Numbered from the stretch's first letter, positions 9,241 through 20,035 are shown. The stretch: 50,612 bases of DNA from an uncultured Gammaproteobacteria bacterium (GCA_945787105.1 CALZGZ010000182.1:1-50612); one strand, 5' to 3'. Translations and numbers: made by a program. Notes: generated from the letters alone by a model not told the origin.

Positions 9241-9951
9241 CTATTCAGCGAACAGAAAGCGATCGAAGAACTCCAGTGTTCTCGTCCACGAGACTGAAGC
9301 AGCGTCCTCGCGAAACCGCTCGGCACTGAGAAAGTTCATAAACGCATGACCCGCACCGGCATAGGTGTAAAATTCGTGGGGTTTGTGATGGCGGGTGAGT
9401 TCGTCGTCGAGTTGACGCATATCATCAGGCGAGGGATTCGTGTCCTCGGCACCAAAGTGAAACATGAGCGGGCATTGAATCGCACCAGTGCGGGCAAAAG
9501 GCGCCTCGACGTCAACACCCCATGGCACCATTATATTACCGCCGTAGTAGGCGACCGCGGCTCGAAAATTAGGATTCACCGCGGCCGTGAGATACGCCAC
9601 ACGGCCCCCCATGCAAAAACCGATAATGCCAAGCCGCGTGGGTTGGACCACCGCGTGACGCTGTAGAAAATCGACACTGGCATTCACATCGGCAATAATT
9701 TCGCGATCATCAAGTTGCTTCCTCTTGTCGACGCCGTCCAGCATCGGATCGAGACGATGATATAAATCCGGCGCCGCCGCCGTGAAACCGGCCTCCGTCA
9801 GCCGATGCACCATGGCATGCACAAACCCATCCACGCCAGGCGCGTGTTGAATCACTACAATTGCAGGAAACGGCCCATCCCCCTCAGGTAGAGCGGCATA
9901 AAGCGCCATACCGTGTCCATCCACATCAACCGTCACAGTCGCCGCTTGCAT
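9241..9951 (-). CDS. Dienelactone hydrolase family protein
   Basis: GIIGFCMGGRVAYL nucleophile elbow, AAVAYYGGNI, and GAGHAFMN catalytic His region. Confidence 0.93.
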   Translation of the reverse strand: MQAATVTVDVDGHGMALYAALPEGDGPFPAIVVIQHAPGVDGFVHAMVHRLTEAGFTAAAPDLYHRLDPMLDGVDKRKQLDDREIIADVNASVDFLQRHAVVQPTRLGIIGFCMGGRVAYLTAAVNPNFRAAVAYYGGNIMVPWGVDVEAPFARTGAIQCPLMFHFGAEDTNPSPDDMRQLDDELTRHHKPHEFYTYAGAGHAFMNFLSAERFREDAASVSWTRTLEFFDRFLFAE

Positions 9952-10335
9952 CGCGCTTTCTCGTATCTTTTTAGTTTACCGTACTCCGGCGTTCATGGCC
10001 CGAGGGATCGCTTAGCCGGAACGGTACTTGGCAGCGTAGTGTTTGCCCAACACCTTGCGCGTCTGTGCGTTCAGTCTTGCGTTGGATGTGCGAGTCGATG
10101 CCTGCCTTTTGTTAGGCGTCGGCTTGGTCTGCACGCGGATGGATTTGGTCATGGTGTTTGCGGGGCTAATCCGGTCAGGCTTTTTTAGTGAGCAAACACT
10201 GGTCATAGCTGCAAGAGATAAATCAAGCCCACGATGGTACTAGGGATGACGTATCATGACGCTTTGTTCATATCTCTGCAAACCTTTACTCAACATCAAC
10301 ATGACTCAAGCCGTAAACGTCATTAGAACTGCCGA

Positions 10336-11280
10336 TTGAATACCGTTATTAACATCGCCGGCCCCATCTTTGGCATGGGTCTACTAGGCTATATTGCCGC
10401 CCGGCGGGGCTGGTTCTCGGAGAAGGCTGCCGAGGGATTGGCGCTTTTCGTATTTGATTGGGCAGTACCGATCATGCTGGTGCGCGTGTTTGCCTCCGCG
10501 CCCTTACCAGATACTTTTCCCTGGAAATTACTGGCTGCCTTCTATGTGCCGGCCTGTTTCTTCTATGCCTTGGGCATATTTGTCGCAAAAAAATACTTTG
10601 GTCGTCACTACCTCGAACAAGTTATCACTGGGTTTGCCTATACGTTCGGAAATTCGGTATTGCTTGGCTTACCGTTGATACTGCTGACATTCGGTGAGGC
10701 GGGAACGGTTCCGTTCTTCATCTTGTTGTCTCTGCATGGATTATCGTATTTGTCCGCAACAACCATCTTGATGGAATTAGGCCGCAGCCGTGCGCAATCG
10801 GTTCCCAAGTTGATCGCCGAGACCATGAAAGGATTCATCCGCAATCCAATCATCCTTGGCCTGGTCACAGGCCTGATCCTCAATCAGCTGCAGATAACAC
10901 TACCCGGCCCCCTCGACAAGATCGCCGAATACATGCAGATGGCGGTCATGCCCTGCGCATTATTCTCGCTGGGTGCCGCATTGAATGCCTACGGCATCGT
11001 GGGTCAGTTGCGCCAATCCATGGTTGCGGTTGTGGTCAAAAACATCGCTTTTCCCGCGCTCGTATGGGCGCTGTCGGTGTATTTTCTCGAACTGCCGACG
11101 CTATGGGCAATGATCGCAACACTGCTGGCGGCGCAGCCCGCCGGGGTAAATATTTATTTGTTTGCGCAGCGCTATCAGGTCGCCCAGGCCTTGGCGACCA
11201 CCACGGTCTTTCTGTCCAACCTGGTGGGCATCGCGACGCTTACGGTGTTGCTTCTAATATTCGAGCAGATCGGTTGGTAG
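10336..11280 (+). CDS. AEC family transporter (auxin efflux carrier-like)
   Basis: Ten-TM pattern; FGNSVLLGLPL, NPIILGLVTGLILN, MPCALFSLGAAL motifs. Confidence 0.92.
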   Translation: MNTVINIAGPIFGMGLLGYIAARRGWFSEKAAEGLALFVFDWAVPIMLVRVFASAPLPDTFPWKLLAAFYVPACFFYALGIFVAKKYFGRHYLEQVITGFAYTFGNSVLLGLPLILLTFGEAGTVPFFILLSLHGLSYLSATTILMELGRSRAQSVPKLIAETMKGFIRNPIILGLVTGLILNQLQITLPGPLDKIAEYMQMAVMPCALFSLGAALNAYGIVGQLRQSMVAVVVKNIAFPALVWALSVYFLELPTLWAMIATLLAAQPAGVNIYLFAQRYQVAQALATTTVFLSNLVGIATLTVLLLIFEQIGW

Positions 11281-11323
11281 ACAAAGTAACGACACATCAC
11301 TTGCATCGCGTTTACGCCGCGTT

Positions 11324-12643
11324 TCATAACAACCAGGTATAGAGATGCAGCAACACGGCGCCGAGCGCCAACATGAACAAACAATAACTCAGGTTCCAGC
11401 GAAAAAACCGCCAACTCTCGATGCCGTAACGCCCCTGTATCGTGAGATGGGTGGCGGACAGAGGACTGCTGGCGACGCCTATCCCCCAAGTCATGAGAAA
11501 CACCATCGCCAATAGCGTCGGATCCGGATGGATGGGCGCCAACCATGTGGCCACGACCGTCACCGAGATGATTGGGTGTATACCAACCGCCGCCAAGCCG
11601 ACCATCACTACCAGGATCATGGACGCAGTGGTTCCCGTGAAGTCCGCAAAGGGCAGCCACTCATCAAAACTGGCAACAACACTCGCGAGTCCGACGGCCA
11701 GCACCCCGGCGGCAAGAAACAAGAGTAACTCCCCTGACATCTCCGGGAGGCGCAGGTTAACGTGCCGCCACACTTCCGCGACGGCCCGGCGGCAACCGCG
11801 GCGGCGCCCCAGAACGATAAACGTAAGCACGGGGGCCAGCAGACTGATGACCGTCAATACCGACCAATGCGGTAGAAAAATGTGGGTAACTAACACGCAA
11901 GCCGCCAACAACCCAGGTATCCAAAGGCTTTTAAAATGGATCGGATAGCCGCTAAATGCCGCCAAACGCGACGGGTCCGTAACCAACGCTTCAGCGTAGG
12001 TGTAAGCCAGACCCGCCACCGCCAAGGGTAGACCGACGGCGATCAGAATCGGCAACTCCGCCCCCGGCGAGTAGGCCAATACCACAGCCATACCGGCGAA
12101 GAACGTTGACCATAGGGCCGCAGAAGAAAAGCCGCGAGAGATTAGAATCGCCGTACGCTTGTCGAACGTGCCTTGCCGGGCAAGACGATCACCGATGATC
12201 ACCACCGCGGAAAGATTGATAGCGGCTCCAAACAGATGCATCCCAACGAGCGTGCGCAGGTAGGCGTGTCCACCGCCGGGAAGCGTCTCGTCTTCACTGG
12301 CATCGGGCATACTCACTAGGCGTAGGAAGCTCACCGCGGCCAACATCGACAGTAGCGCGTGGTTCTGATCGATCAGTGCTGCGGTGTCCATCGGTCCGCC
12401 ATTGTGCCAACCCCAGAAAAGACCCGCCAAGCCCAAGACCGCGAGGACCCCGACTTGAACGCGTTGCCGGCGCGGCGTACGTGACCAAAGCAACACGCCC
12501 GCCAGCCACGCCGACAGTCCGGACGGCCAGGTTGGGAACAGGGGCCACACGCCATGAATGACCGCAAATATAATCATCAACGCCAGCAACGGGCCGGCCA
12601 GGACCGTAGCGACTTGGCCGGGATGACGGGGATACGGCTTCAT
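11324..12643 (-). CDS. Polytopic membrane protein, probable transporter, family not resolved
   Basis: Long ORF with about 10-12 hydrophobic segments. Confidence 0.75.
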   Translation of the reverse strand: MKPYPRHPGQVATVLAGPLLALMIIFAVIHGVWPLFPTWPSGLSAWLAGVLLWSRTPRRQRVQVGVLAVLGLAGLFWGWHNGGPMDTAALIDQNHALLSMLAAVSFLRLVSMPDASEDETLPGGGHAYLRTLVGMHLFGAAINLSAVVIIGDRLARQGTFDKRTAILISRGFSSAALWSTFFAGMAVVLAYSPGAELPILIAVGLPLAVAGLAYTYAEALVTDPSRLAAFSGYPIHFKSLWIPGLLAACVLVTHIFLPHWSVLTVISLLAPVLTFIVLGRRRGCRRAVAEVWRHVNLRLPEMSGELLLFLAAGVLAVGLASVVASFDEWLPFADFTGTTASMILVVMVGLAAVGIHPIISVTVVATWLAPIHPDPTLLAMVFLMTWGIGVASSPLSATHLTIQGRYGIESWRFFRWNLSYCLFMLALGAVLLHLYTWLL

Positions 12644-12667
12644 AGCGGAGGGGTTAGGTCAGCGAGA

Positions 12668-13213
12668 TTACAATCTCTCTGATCCGAGCTTACACTCACT
12701 CCCATCTCCGGTGTCCGGCCTGCGCTCCGCGCCACCCTGAGCAAACTTCAGCAACACCGGCTGCAGCACACGCAGCATGTCGGCGGTGCACATGGAAATA
12801 ATGTAACCCCGGCTGCCGCCGTTGACATAAATCGTAGGCAGATCGGCAATGCTGGCCTGACAATACACCCACATCTTGCGTCGGGTTCCGAACGGCGACG
12901 TGCCGCCCACCTGGTAACCGGAGTGCTTGTTGGCAACCAGGGGATCACAGGGATAAATATGCTTGACACCCAGGTGGCGTGCCAGCGTCTTAGTGGACAC
13001 TTGCCGGTCACCGTGCATCAACACGATGAGCGGATTGTGACCGTCGTCTTCCATGATCAACGTCTTGATGGTTAGATGCTCATCAACACCCATCTCGCGT
13101 GCAAACTGCGCGGTGCCACCGCCGGGTATATAAGTATACGGGTGGTCATCGAACGCGACCTTGGCGCGGCGCAAAACACGTACCGCTTGCGTCACCGGTG
13201 CGTTAACCCGCAT
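12668..13213 (-). CDS. ybaK: YbaK/EbsC-type Cys-tRNA(Pro) deacylase
   Basis: LIVLMHGDRQVSTKTLARHLGVK and YQVGGTSPFGTRRKMWVY are YbaK signatures. Confidence 0.9.
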   Translation of the reverse strand: MRVNAPVTQAVRVLRRAKVAFDDHPYTYIPGGGTAQFAREMGVDEHLTIKTLIMEDDGHNPLIVLMHGDRQVSTKTLARHLGVKHIYPCDPLVANKHSGYQVGGTSPFGTRRKMWVYCQASIADLPTIYVNGGSRGYIISMCTADMLRVLQPVLLKFAQGGAERRPDTGDGSECKLGSERL

Positions 13214-13228
13214 AGCGCAAATCGTGCC

Positions 13229-14161
13229 TCACACCGATTCGTAATAAGCAATCATCTCTTGGCGTGTCGCCGCATCCGGCAAGCGGCCGAATCCGGCGCC
13301 CATGTTGTCGATCATGTGGCGTAACTTAGAAGTCGCCGGGATGGCGCAGGTTGCTGCGGGATGGGAGACCGCGAATTTCAAAAAGAACTGGCCCCAGCTT
13401 GCGCAGTCAAAATCCGCTGCCCACGGCGGCAACGGTTTGCCCTTGACGCGGCGGAACAGGCCACCGCCCTGATAGGGGCGATTGATCAACGTGGCGATAC
13501 CGCGATCGGCGGCCAGCGGCAACAGGCGCTTCTCGGCGTCGCGATTGGCAATACTGTAGGTAAACTGCACGAAATCGAACGGTTCGTTCTGCAGTATCTT
13601 TTCGAGCTCACCATGGGCGCGACCATGTGAGGTGGTGATGCCGATATAGCGCACCTTGCCTTCCGCCTTCCACGTCTTCAAGGTCTCGAGATGGGTCTCC
13701 CAATCGACCAGATTGTGGATCTGCATGAGGTCAAATACCTCGACACCCATCCGCCGCATTGACGTTTGCATCTGTGCAATGCCTCGTTTCCGACCCCGCG
13801 TCCACACCTTGGTCGCCGCGAACAACGCTTTCTTGTTACTCACTTTTTTCAATAAATCGCCGATGACTTGCTCGGACGAACCGTACATGGGCGACGAGTC
13901 GACTACCGCGCCGCCGCCATCGAAGAACGCTTGTAGTACCTCGCGCAAATTTGCCCGCTCCCGTGCACCATCACCCACGTCAAAAGTCTGCCATGACCCC
14001 ATGCCGATCACCGGCAGCGCTTCGCCCGAGGATGGTATCCTTTTTTTAATCGCTGACTGCTCCGTGGCCAACACAAGTTTTGGCATCAGCGCCAGGGTGG
14101 ACCCCAGTCCAAGTATGAATTTTAGAAATGATCGTCGATCAACATTTTGTTTTTCAATCAT
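13229..14161 (-). CDS. Aldo/keto reductase with Tat-like signal
   Basis: DRRSFLKFILGLGSTLAL Tat-like leader; VVDSSPMYGSSEQVIGDLL, FAATKVWT, DLMQIHNLVDWETHLETLKTWKAEGKVRYIGITTS. Confidence 0.92.
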   Translation of the reverse strand: MIEKQNVDRRSFLKFILGLGSTLALMPKLVLATEQSAIKKRIPSSGEALPVIGMGSWQTFDVGDGARERANLREVLQAFFDGGGAVVDSSPMYGSSEQVIGDLLKKVSNKKALFAATKVWTRGRKRGIAQMQTSMRRMGVEVFDLMQIHNLVDWETHLETLKTWKAEGKVRYIGITTSHGRAHGELEKILQNEPFDFVQFTYSIANRDAEKRLLPLAADRGIATLINRPYQGGGLFRRVKGKPLPPWAADFDCASWGQFFLKFAVSHPAATCAIPATSKLRHMIDNMGAGFGRLPDAATRQEMIAYYESV

Positions 14162-14267
14162 AAGCTCTAACCGGTATATTGCACCAAAGCGGGTATACAG
14201 ACGACAGGCGAGTTGATCAACAATGCCAGGTTTCGGTAACTAGCGACCAATTTCCATTTTGTAAACT

Positions 14268-15137
14268 TCAGCCACCGGTTGCTTGCCGGTCGTAAAGCGC
14301 CCGGCATTCAGCCTCGCGGCCACGTACCACGCGCCGCCCGATCAGCGCACCACGGGTCTCGGTGACTATGGTGTGCTGTCCTTCCTGGTGGTGATCATCG
14401 TAGAAATATACCACCACCCAGTCGTGGGTACGTTCCAACTCATGCGCCCGCGCGGTGTTGGAGAATAACACGGTAAAGTGCCACGCATCGCGCTGGGTGT
14501 GCAAAATCGGCAGCCACGCCTCGCCGCGTGGGTTGAAGCGCTTGGGGGCGATGGTGGGCAACTTAGCCTGTGCCGACTTCGTGCGGTACTCGTGATCGAC
14601 ATCAAGCAGCATCTCGACAGCGGGGCCATGAACCTCGGCGCGTGGCCGCACCCCGCGCACCCGGCCGAGCATACTCTCGAGGGTGGCGCGGATCGCCATC
14701 GCGCGCCGGGGTCCGACACCGGTGAGCGATTCGAGGCGGCCGTCATGGGCAGCCAACTCCAGGGCCTCCAGGGTGTCGACGTGTAATGCATCGTGTATCC
14801 GCTGCGCGAGTCGCGGGCCGATCCCCGGAACCGATTGCAACAGCTTTTCGGGATCGAGCACACCACGCAGCCGCTCGAGTTGCACCCAACGCCCGGTGCG
14901 CAGGATCTCGTCGATGGCGGTGGCCATCCCGCGGCCGACGTTGGGCAGTGCCAACAGGCCATCCATGCCTTGGCGCTGTACGAGCGCGCGCAGTTCGTCG
15001 TCGAGCCTGGCGATGGTATCCGCGGCGCGCCGGTAGGCGTTGACACGGAAGGGGTTGGCGCCTTGCTGGTGCAAAAGGTCGGCGGCCTCACGCAGCTTGC
15101 CGGCCACCTGTTGGTTGATCGCGGCGTCGGTAGGCAT
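14268..15137 (-). CDS. Helix-hairpin-helix protein resembling the DNA polymerase X N-terminal region, with an additional C-terminal domain
   Basis: NQQVAGKLREAADLLHQQGANPFRVNAYRRAADTI and SVPGIGPRLAQRIHD / LTGVGPRRAMAI HhH motifs; no polymerase palm motif. Confidence 0.82.
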   Translation of the reverse strand: MPTDAAINQQVAGKLREAADLLHQQGANPFRVNAYRRAADTIARLDDELRALVQRQGMDGLLALPNVGRGMATAIDEILRTGRWVQLERLRGVLDPEKLLQSVPGIGPRLAQRIHDALHVDTLEALELAAHDGRLESLTGVGPRRAMAIRATLESMLGRVRGVRPRAEVHGPAVEMLLDVDHEYRTKSAQAKLPTIAPKRFNPRGEAWLPILHTQRDAWHFTVLFSNTARAHELERTHDWVVVYFYDDHHQEGQHTIVTETRGALIGRRVVRGREAECRALYDRQATGG

Positions 15138-15198
15138 TGGGGGCAGATCTACTTAACGAGACGCAGCTTAGAGTGTATCAACATGGCCCGATTCCCGA

Positions 15199-15792
15199 TC
15201 ACCCTAGTTTGCGCGCCACAAAGTCAAGGCGGTCTTGCCCCCAGAAAAGCTCATCATCGATGACATAGGTCGGCACGCCGAACACGCCGCGCTGGATCCC
15301 GCGTTGGGTATCACGTTCGTACTCCGCGGCAATATCCGCTTGGGTAGAAAAATCCGCTAACTCCTTGCCATTCATTCCCACGTCGTTTGTCAGCGCAATG
15401 ATGGTGTCAAGATCGGCGATGTTGGCCTCCTCCGCCCACACGGCACGCAACAGTCTTTGTGCCAAGCTTAGCGCGTCCAGACTTTGCCGGCGCGCGGCGA
15501 TGATCATCAACGATGCGGGATTAGCGTCTACCGGAAAGTACTTGGGCTCGAGCACCAGCGGCATGTCGAGATAATCACGCCAGCGGCGCAGCTCAAGCAG
15601 GCGATAGGCCTGACGCTCGGGGGCCCGCTGCTTGAGTGGCAATCCACCGGTGGCCGGAAACACCTTGGTCAGGTCAACGGGAAGCACGTTCACCGTAGCA
15701 TTGGCCTCGCGGGTGATGTTGGCGAAACGTTCGCCACCTAGATAACTATATGGTGAGACGGGACTTAAGTAATAATCGACAACTCGAGCCAT
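15199..15792 (-). CDS. DsbA-family / 2-hydroxychromene-2-carboxylate isomerase-like protein
   Basis: VVDYYLSPVSPYSYLGGERF N-terminus and GVFGVPTYVIDDELFWGQDRLDFV C-terminus. Confidence 0.88.
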   Translation of the reverse strand: MARVVDYYLSPVSPYSYLGGERFANITREANATVNVLPVDLTKVFPATGGLPLKQRAPERQAYRLLELRRWRDYLDMPLVLEPKYFPVDANPASLMIIAARRQSLDALSLAQRLLRAVWAEEANIADLDTIIALTNDVGMNGKELADFSTQADIAAEYERDTQRGIQRGVFGVPTYVIDDELFWGQDRLDFVARKLG

Positions 15793-15923
15793 GGCAAATG
15801 ATCTCCACTATTGAAAAACGGAAAAAGGGGTAGGTGACGATTGATAGTAAAACTCTTTACAATCATTACACTACACGATGCTTATAGGTTAACCGATGAA
15901 CCGTGATATGAGTTAAACAGCTT

Positions 15924-17306
15924 ATGAAACATGTCGTGCACAGATTAGCGTTCGTCGCCGCGTTGTGTCTACTGGCGCTAATACCGTTAACGCCGGGAAT
16001 TGTCCAAGCCGAGAACGGCGCCGAGCGGAAAAACATGGCGCTGGTGGGACATCACGCCCTCCATGGCCGCAGCGCGTATCAACCGGTCATCCACGAGCAC
16101 GCGGGGCGTTGGATCGCCTACGTCGGTCACCACCGGGGCACCGCCCGCAACCCACTCACCGGTAAGCGCGAATCCAATGGCACATCGATCGTGGATGTGT
16201 CCGATCCGATGCGTCCGGTTTATCTCCACCACATACCGGGCGCGGGCGCGCAGATGGCCCAAACCTGCCGCGGAAGGGATCTCCCCATCAACGATGCCAA
16301 GGTCTACCTGCTGCGCTCGAACGGCGACGTGTCTCATGAGGTGTGGGACGTTACCGCCCCGCGCGCCCCGAGTCTAATCAGCACGCCGCTGACAGGAGGC
16401 AACGCCACGCACAAAAATTGGTGGGATTGTACGACCGGCATCGCCTACCTGGTTTACGATGGCCGGCAACTGGGATGGAAGACACGCCGTCTGTTATGGA
16501 TCGTCGACCTTGGCGACCCCACCAATCCTCGGATCATCCGCCAGTTTGGACTGCCCGGCCAGCAACCGGCGCAACAGATATTCGGGGTGCCACCGGGTGC
16601 CCACGAGGCCACGCTGTCCCCCGATGGAAAGCGTCTTTTTATTGCCTACGGCACCGGCCATCAGGGCATCATGCAGATTGTGGATGTGCGCAAGCTGCTG
16701 AACTGTCGACCGACCTGCCCTGCCAACCCCACGGTTGAGGAACTGCTCGATCCCCAGGTGGGACGGCTGGACATGCCGCACTTTTGGGGCGCGCATACCG
16801 CGTGGCCGGTGATGGGGATACCCGTCCCGGAACAGGCAAAATTCATCAACGCCAGCCCACGCGACTTCGTGATGCTGGTGTCCGAGTCATTCGCCACCGA
16901 GTGTCAAGAAGACGCACACGACATGGTATTTCTGGTTGACATCAGCGACGAGAGCCGGCCGTTCCCGGTGGCGAACTACCAGGTCCGCGAATCCCAGGGC
17001 GCGTTTTGCGATCGCGGTGGGCGTTTCGGCGCCCACTCAATGAACTGGTCTTATCATCCCGCGTTTTACAAGAAACTGATCGTTGTTTCGTACTTCAACG
17101 CTGGGGTGCGCGCGGTGGATATTCGCGATCCATTTCATCCTAAGGAAGCGGGCTTTTATATCCCGGCAACCAAGAACAATGTCGTCGCACAAACCAACAA
17201 CGTCGAGATCGACGGCCGAGGATTGATCTACCTGGCCGACCGCGCCGGCGCCGGACTGCACATCGTGAAACTCAGCGGAACCGCGGCGCAAATCGTGCAA
17301 CAATAA
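15924..17306 (+). CDS. Secreted LVIVD-repeat / beta-propeller-like protein
   Basis: Signal peptide; repeated GTSIVDVSDPMRPVYL, LLWIVDLGDPTNPRII, MVFLVDISDESRPFPV, GVRAVDIRDPFHPKEAG units. Confidence 0.85.
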   Translation: MKHVVHRLAFVAALCLLALIPLTPGIVQAENGAERKNMALVGHHALHGRSAYQPVIHEHAGRWIAYVGHHRGTARNPLTGKRESNGTSIVDVSDPMRPVYLHHIPGAGAQMAQTCRGRDLPINDAKVYLLRSNGDVSHEVWDVTAPRAPSLISTPLTGGNATHKNWWDCTTGIAYLVYDGRQLGWKTRRLLWIVDLGDPTNPRIIRQFGLPGQQPAQQIFGVPPGAHEATLSPDGKRLFIAYGTGHQGIMQIVDVRKLLNCRPTCPANPTVEELLDPQVGRLDMPHFWGAHTAWPVMGIPVPEQAKFINASPRDFVMLVSESFATECQEDAHDMVFLVDISDESRPFPVANYQVRESQGAFCDRGGRFGAHSMNWSYHPAFYKKLIVVSYFNAGVRAVDIRDPFHPKEAGFYIPATKNNVVAQTNNVEIDGRGLIYLADRAGAGLHIVKLSGTAAQIVQQ

Positions 17307-17307
17307 G

Positions 17308-17350
17308 AACATGAGGCCGGTGGGAACCGGCCTCATGTTATCCTTTTTTA
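17308..17350 (+). terminator. Rho-independent terminator, possibly bidirectional between convergent genes
   Basis: AACATGAGGCCGGT-GGGA-ACCGGCCTCATGTT perfect 14-bp stem followed by ATCCTTTTTT. Confidence 0.9.
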
Positions 17351-17371
17351 CACGGCTCTTCTTACCACGCC

Positions 17372-18316
17372 TCAAAACGCCGCCTGTTCGGCCTCCAAAA
17401 CTGCCAGGCTCACCTGCTTGCCGAAATCCTCCGCGAACAACGGCCACTTCCTGTATTTGTCCATGAGCGGCATAAGCTTCGCTTTGATTTCATAGGGCGC
17501 AAGACCCTCCTCGCTGTATTTCACTGCCGCATCGTAGACCATCTTCAGGTATTGGCGGAATGCGTCACCCGCCTCGGGACCACCAGACGGCCCATGGCCA
17601 GGCACATAGTGTTTGAGGTTGAGAGTCAGGGCACGATCCAGCGCCGCGATGTTGCCCCGAAACGAACCGTCGTCCATCCGCCCCATGCGTTGATACACAC
17701 CGATGTCGCCGAGGAACATCAACGAATCCTCCACCACCTCGATCATCGCGTCAGTCCTGGTATGCGCGTGCTCCGACAGGTAGGCCCGAAAGGTGAGCCC
17801 GCCGACGGCGATCTCCTGACCATCCTGCAACAACTCAGTCGGAAGCTCGGCGCGGGTGCCATCGGTAGCGCCATTGGTAAGCCTGCTCAGAAAATCGAGC
17901 CACACCTGTGCCCCGCCTCCTTTGGCCGCTGCGATCATTTGCGGATGGGCATAGATCTTCACCCGTGGGTAAGCGTGCTTGATGGCCGCACTTCCCAGCC
18001 AATGATCCCCATGTATGTGTGATACGAAAACGTGACTGACCGGCCTGTCGGTGACCTTGCGGACTTGCCGCACCACCATCTCTCCAATATGTACGCTGGA
18101 CCCGGGGTCCACGACAACGACGCTTTGATCGGTAATTACAAACGCCGGATTGTTCATAAAACCTCGATTTGTGGGATTGGGGATTTCCCGCGGACCATGG
18201 ATTACATAGACGTGTTTGCTGACCCGTTGCACCGGATAATCCGGGATCTCCTGCCCGGCCGATACCGCGGAGATTGAAGCAAACAAAAATACAAAAACAC
18301 TAGTAGATGCTCTCAT
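17372..18316 (-). CDS. Periplasmic metallo-beta-lactamase-fold hydrolase
   Basis: Signal peptide; VFVSHIHGDHWLGSAAIKHAYP, YVPGHGPSG motifs. Confidence 0.93.
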   Translation of the reverse strand: MRASTSVFVFLFASISAVSAGQEIPDYPVQRVSKHVYVIHGPREIPNPTNRGFMNNPAFVITDQSVVVVDPGSSVHIGEMVVRQVRKVTDRPVSHVFVSHIHGDHWLGSAAIKHAYPRVKIYAHPQMIAAAKGGGAQVWLDFLSRLTNGATDGTRAELPTELLQDGQEIAVGGLTFRAYLSEHAHTRTDAMIEVVEDSLMFLGDIGVYQRMGRMDDGSFRGNIAALDRALTLNLKHYVPGHGPSGGPEAGDAFRQYLKMVYDAAVKYSEEGLAPYEIKAKLMPLMDKYRKWPLFAEDFGKQVSLAVLEAEQAAF

Positions 18317-18725
18317 CTTTTTCCGTCATATTGGCAAAAACACATCAATCAAATTATTAAACACCGACAAACCGCGTCAGAGCAAAAAATAGCCGATTTA
18401 AAGTCAAAACACTTAAAGTTCCCGCAACAAAGCGTCAACTCATCATTATCAACTGGTATTTCAAAGCATCAAATAGGCTTTGCCATACCCACAGTCAAAA
18501 CTACACGGTGAGATACACACCGCTTTCGCGTCCCCAAACATAAGGGACCGGAATCAGTTACTCCGACTCCATTTTTGCTGTCTCGTGAAGGCCAAGCGCA
18601 GATGTGCGAGCACCGGCCAGGGCCGGGACAGGCGTAACTGCACTAGCACCCGGTGTCGTAACTTCGGGTAGCTGCCTTGAGTTTTGTCACGGACTCAGGG
18701 TTTGACGCCGGCTGGGAAATGCGGG

Positions 18726-18974
18726 CTAGTGTTTTATTCCAACCATGTCCAGAGCTTGGTGTAACACATCGAGAGATTGGCCGTGTTTACCGTCCTTATG
18801 TAGCTGTTCACCCTCATCCCGCAGCTTCTTGACCTCGGCCAGCTGTTCGGCATTCAAACTCGTGCCTTGGTCCAACGCGGCATCGATCGCCTTGACATCC
18901 TTGGGACAGTGACCAGCAAAGGCCGGTGACGCAATCGCCAGCAACATCGCCGTAGCAAAAAGTTTCTTGAACAT
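18726..18974 (-). CDS. Small exported helical protein, uncharacterised
   Basis: MFKKLFATAMLLAIASPAFAGHCPKDVKAIDAALD with clear signal peptide; RBS-like AAGGAGT upstream on the minus strand. Confidence 0.75.
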   Translation of the reverse strand: MFKKLFATAMLLAIASPAFAGHCPKDVKAIDAALDQGTSLNAEQLAEVKKLRDEGEQLHKDGKHGQSLDVLHQALDMVGIKH

Positions 18975-19368
18975 AACTCGACTCCTTTTTTCGTGATTGT
19001 TAAGCGGGGCCCCCTGCCGAGGAGAATGAATCTCTCCGACCGGGACATCCCGACTGAGGTTTGCGGTAGAGCAGATTTAGAGCCTGATTCTGTCATATGG
19101 TTCCGGGGCCGATACGGCACCGGGGTCCGATTCCCGCCGTCCCGGGGACACCGCTGCGTCGCTGGTCAGATGCCACACCATTTCCCCACACCATGCACAC
19201 CTTTGGATGCCCCCTCGACATCACACGCTTTGATCTGTGCTCACTAACCGTATGAAAAAACGCGTCTTTTCTTGCCAAGCGGGTTGGCACGGGTCTTGGA
19301 AGACCTCAGGTACCGCCCCAATGGGTGCCTGTAGGTGCCCGGGTTAACCGTTTCTAAGGAGGCTAGAC

Positions 19369-19965
19369 ATGATTTGCACCATTCCCAACGTCTTATCGCT
19401 TGCCAGGCTACTGATCTTTCTCCCGATTCTTTGGCTCCTGGCCATATATGGGCAACTGGTTTGGCTCGGCGCGGTGCTGGCGGGGGCGTTGCTCACCGAC
19501 GTCCTCGATGGACAACTCGCGAGACGGCTGAACCAGGTAACCGCACTGGGCTCACGGTTGGATTCAATTGCCGACAACACTCTGCTAGTGAGCGCAGTTG
19601 TCTGGTTGCTAATGCTCAGACCCGAGGTAATACACGGCCGGCATGGCGTGGTTCTGGCGTTATCGGTCGCACTATGGGCAGTGTCGATTATCATCGGCTG
19701 GGTTCGCTTTCACCGATTCGCGGATCTTCATCTGTATTCGGACAAGACCGCCGCGGTGGTCGGAGGCGTATTTCTTGTCACCTGTTTTATGTTCGGATTT
19801 CACGCGTGGATATTTTATCTGGCCGCAGGTATCTCGGCACTGGCAAACATCGAAGGCATCGTGTTGTTGATCACACGGGACGAAGTGAACGAGCACATGG
19901 GCTCGATCTTTTGCACCGCAGGGAAAAGCGAACACATCCATGCCAGCCGTGTTACAGCCCTATGA
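19369..19965 (+). CDS. CDP-alcohol phosphatidyltransferase family protein
   Basis: NVLSLARLLIFLPILWLLA; DVLDGQLARRLNQVTALGSRLDSIADN fits the DGx2ARx8Gx3Dx3D motif; AAGGAGG upstream of ATG. Confidence 0.92.
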   Translation: MICTIPNVLSLARLLIFLPILWLLAIYGQLVWLGAVLAGALLTDVLDGQLARRLNQVTALGSRLDSIADNTLLVSAVVWLLMLRPEVIHGRHGVVLALSVALWAVSIIIGWVRFHRFADLHLYSDKTAAVVGGVFLVTCFMFGFHAWIFYLAAGISALANIEGIVLLITRDEVNEHMGSIFCTAGKSEHIHASRVTAL

Positions 19966-20035
19966 CGGAGGAACAAGCGATGTGCATCTACGAGTTAATA
20001 AGGGCGCACCAATACCATCCAACCGGTGAGCAAGC

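Noticed and set aside
10012-10206. Small basic minus-strand ORF (MTKSIRVQTKPTPNKRQASTRTSNARLNAQTRKVLGKHYAAKYRSG tail)
   Set aside because: Could be real because of its coding-like composition, but no clear RBS or family; not enough to call.
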